DNA of 43,569 nt, taken from Paraplanobispora takensis (GTDB lineage: Bacteria; Actinomycetota; Actinomycetes; Streptosporangiales; Streptosporangiaceae). Below are positions 43,218 through 43,569 of the stretch, piece by piece. The DNA lies in assembly GCF_016863195.1 (NCBI RefSeq), contig NZ_BOOK01000070.1, positions 1 through 43,569 on the forward strand, given 5' to 3'. Both the position numbers and the translations under genes were made by a program. Below the pieces are notes generated by a model, which was given only the letters and a program-made list of their open reading frames with translations, did not search any database and had not been told where the DNA came from. Each line of letters starts with the position of its first letter. Position 1 is the stretch's first letter.

Positions 43218-43569
43218 TCAGCTCGGAAGGCGCCAGTTGCACACACCCTCGACACACAGCTCGGTGGTCGTCTCACGGCGGTCCGGCGCCTTGATCGACG
43301 CCTTGATCGACGCCTTGTCGCCCCACCGGTCGTAGCGGGTGTCGACGTGGAAGGTCTTGCCCACCACTTCGTCCGGGCCCCCGGCCAGGGTGCAGGTGCT
43401 CTGCACTCTGCCGATCAGGCCCGCCCGGGTCAGCGTGAGGGTGTAGGAGAGTTTCGTGTCATCGCCCCAGGAGCTGTGGGATGAGTGGCCGAACCAGCGG
43501 GAGGACTTGCGCAGTTCCTTGAAGGTGATCGCGCCGGTGACGGTGCCGCCGCTCGTCTGCCCGTTCTTC
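43218..43569 (-). CDS. Partial hypothetical secreted protein (5' end outside window)
   Basis: The minus-strand frame runs off the right edge. At least 116 residues are visible, ending ETTTELCVEGVCNWRLPS. It is rich in Ser/Thr/Gly with two Cys (a likely disulfide) and shows a local repeat SIKASIK encoded by a direct GATCGACGCCTT repeat at 43292-43315. The content suggests an exported beta-rich protein. The start and family cannot be judged from this fragment. Confidence 0.6.
   Translation of the reverse strand, partial: KNGQTSGGTVTGAITFKELRKSSRWFGHSSHSSWGDDTKLSYTLTLTRAGLIGRVQSTCTLAGGPDEVVGKTFHVDTRYDRWGDKASIKASIKAPDRRETTTELCVEGVCNWRLPS

Overview
High-GC DNA with GC-rich third codon positions, GTG and TTG starts, several apparently leaderless genes, DUF1876- and DUF5999-like proteins, an ECF42 sigma factor and F420/PPOX-type genes. 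Together these point to an actinomycete chromosome, most likely Streptosporangiaceae or a close relative. The genus cannot be fixed from the sequence alone. No rRNA, tRNA, CRISPR array or replication origin is visible.

Left part (1-12.5 kb): a decayed Tn3-family transposon (372-4439) is bounded by 41-bp inverted repeats matching at 39 positions. Its left end sits at codon 2 of a broken DUF5999-like gene. It contains a frameshifted, internally deleted transposase, a broken aminoglycoside-phosphotransferase-like gene, and a truncated ArsR gene with its small partner. To its right is a stress-type block: SRPBCC protein + zinc alcohol/formaldehyde dehydrogenase, a ClpC-like AAA+ ATPase, a membrane protein and a second zinc dehydrogenase. 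Three transcription units here carry sigma-B-like promoters with identical 15-bp spacing.

Middle (12.4-20.3 kb): a dead PfpI fragment and an IS256-family remnant precede a Cys-cluster/coiled-coil protein. Next comes an ECF42 circuit (PPOX flavoprotein, YCII/DGPF protein, ECF42 sigma factor with C-terminal TPR-like extension), with a TGTCGA-N17-CGTC promoter before each of the first two genes. A minus-strand PadR - ABC ATPase - FtsX-like permease operon follows, with a perfect palindrome as the likely PadR operator.

Centre-right (20.3-29.5 kb): a broken alkB that lost its iron-binding segment; a Cys-rich pentapeptide-repeat protein; an XRE-cupin regulator with twin operators heading GNAT and OsmC genes; DUF1876; a 1.1-kb non-coding stretch with several palindromes and a structured leader; a NarL-type two-component system; a TetR regulator divergent from a collapsed ABC transporter; and a DoxX gene broken by a 25-bp tandem duplication.

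Right part (29.5-43.6 kb): TrmO-like protein, zinc dehydrogenase, CBS-BON protein, small membrane protein with an L7/L12-like tail, tyrosine recombinase, an ABC drug exporter (ATPase + two permeases), DUF952, GNAT, SMR exporter, DJ-1/PfpI protein, Rv2578c-like radical SAM protein, PhyH dioxygenase, a polytopic membrane protein and secreted proteins. A 16-bp motif (CTTTACAATGTAGATT) recurs four times between genes here, always on the same strand, and is the most intriguing unexplained signal. A second operator-like palindrome occurs at 25.08 kb and over the recombinase start at 32.43 kb.

The window holds an unusual number of gene remnants (DUF5999, tnpA, APH, arsR, pfpI, IS256, alkB, ABC ATPase, doxX), which suggests repeated deletion and insertion in an accessory region.
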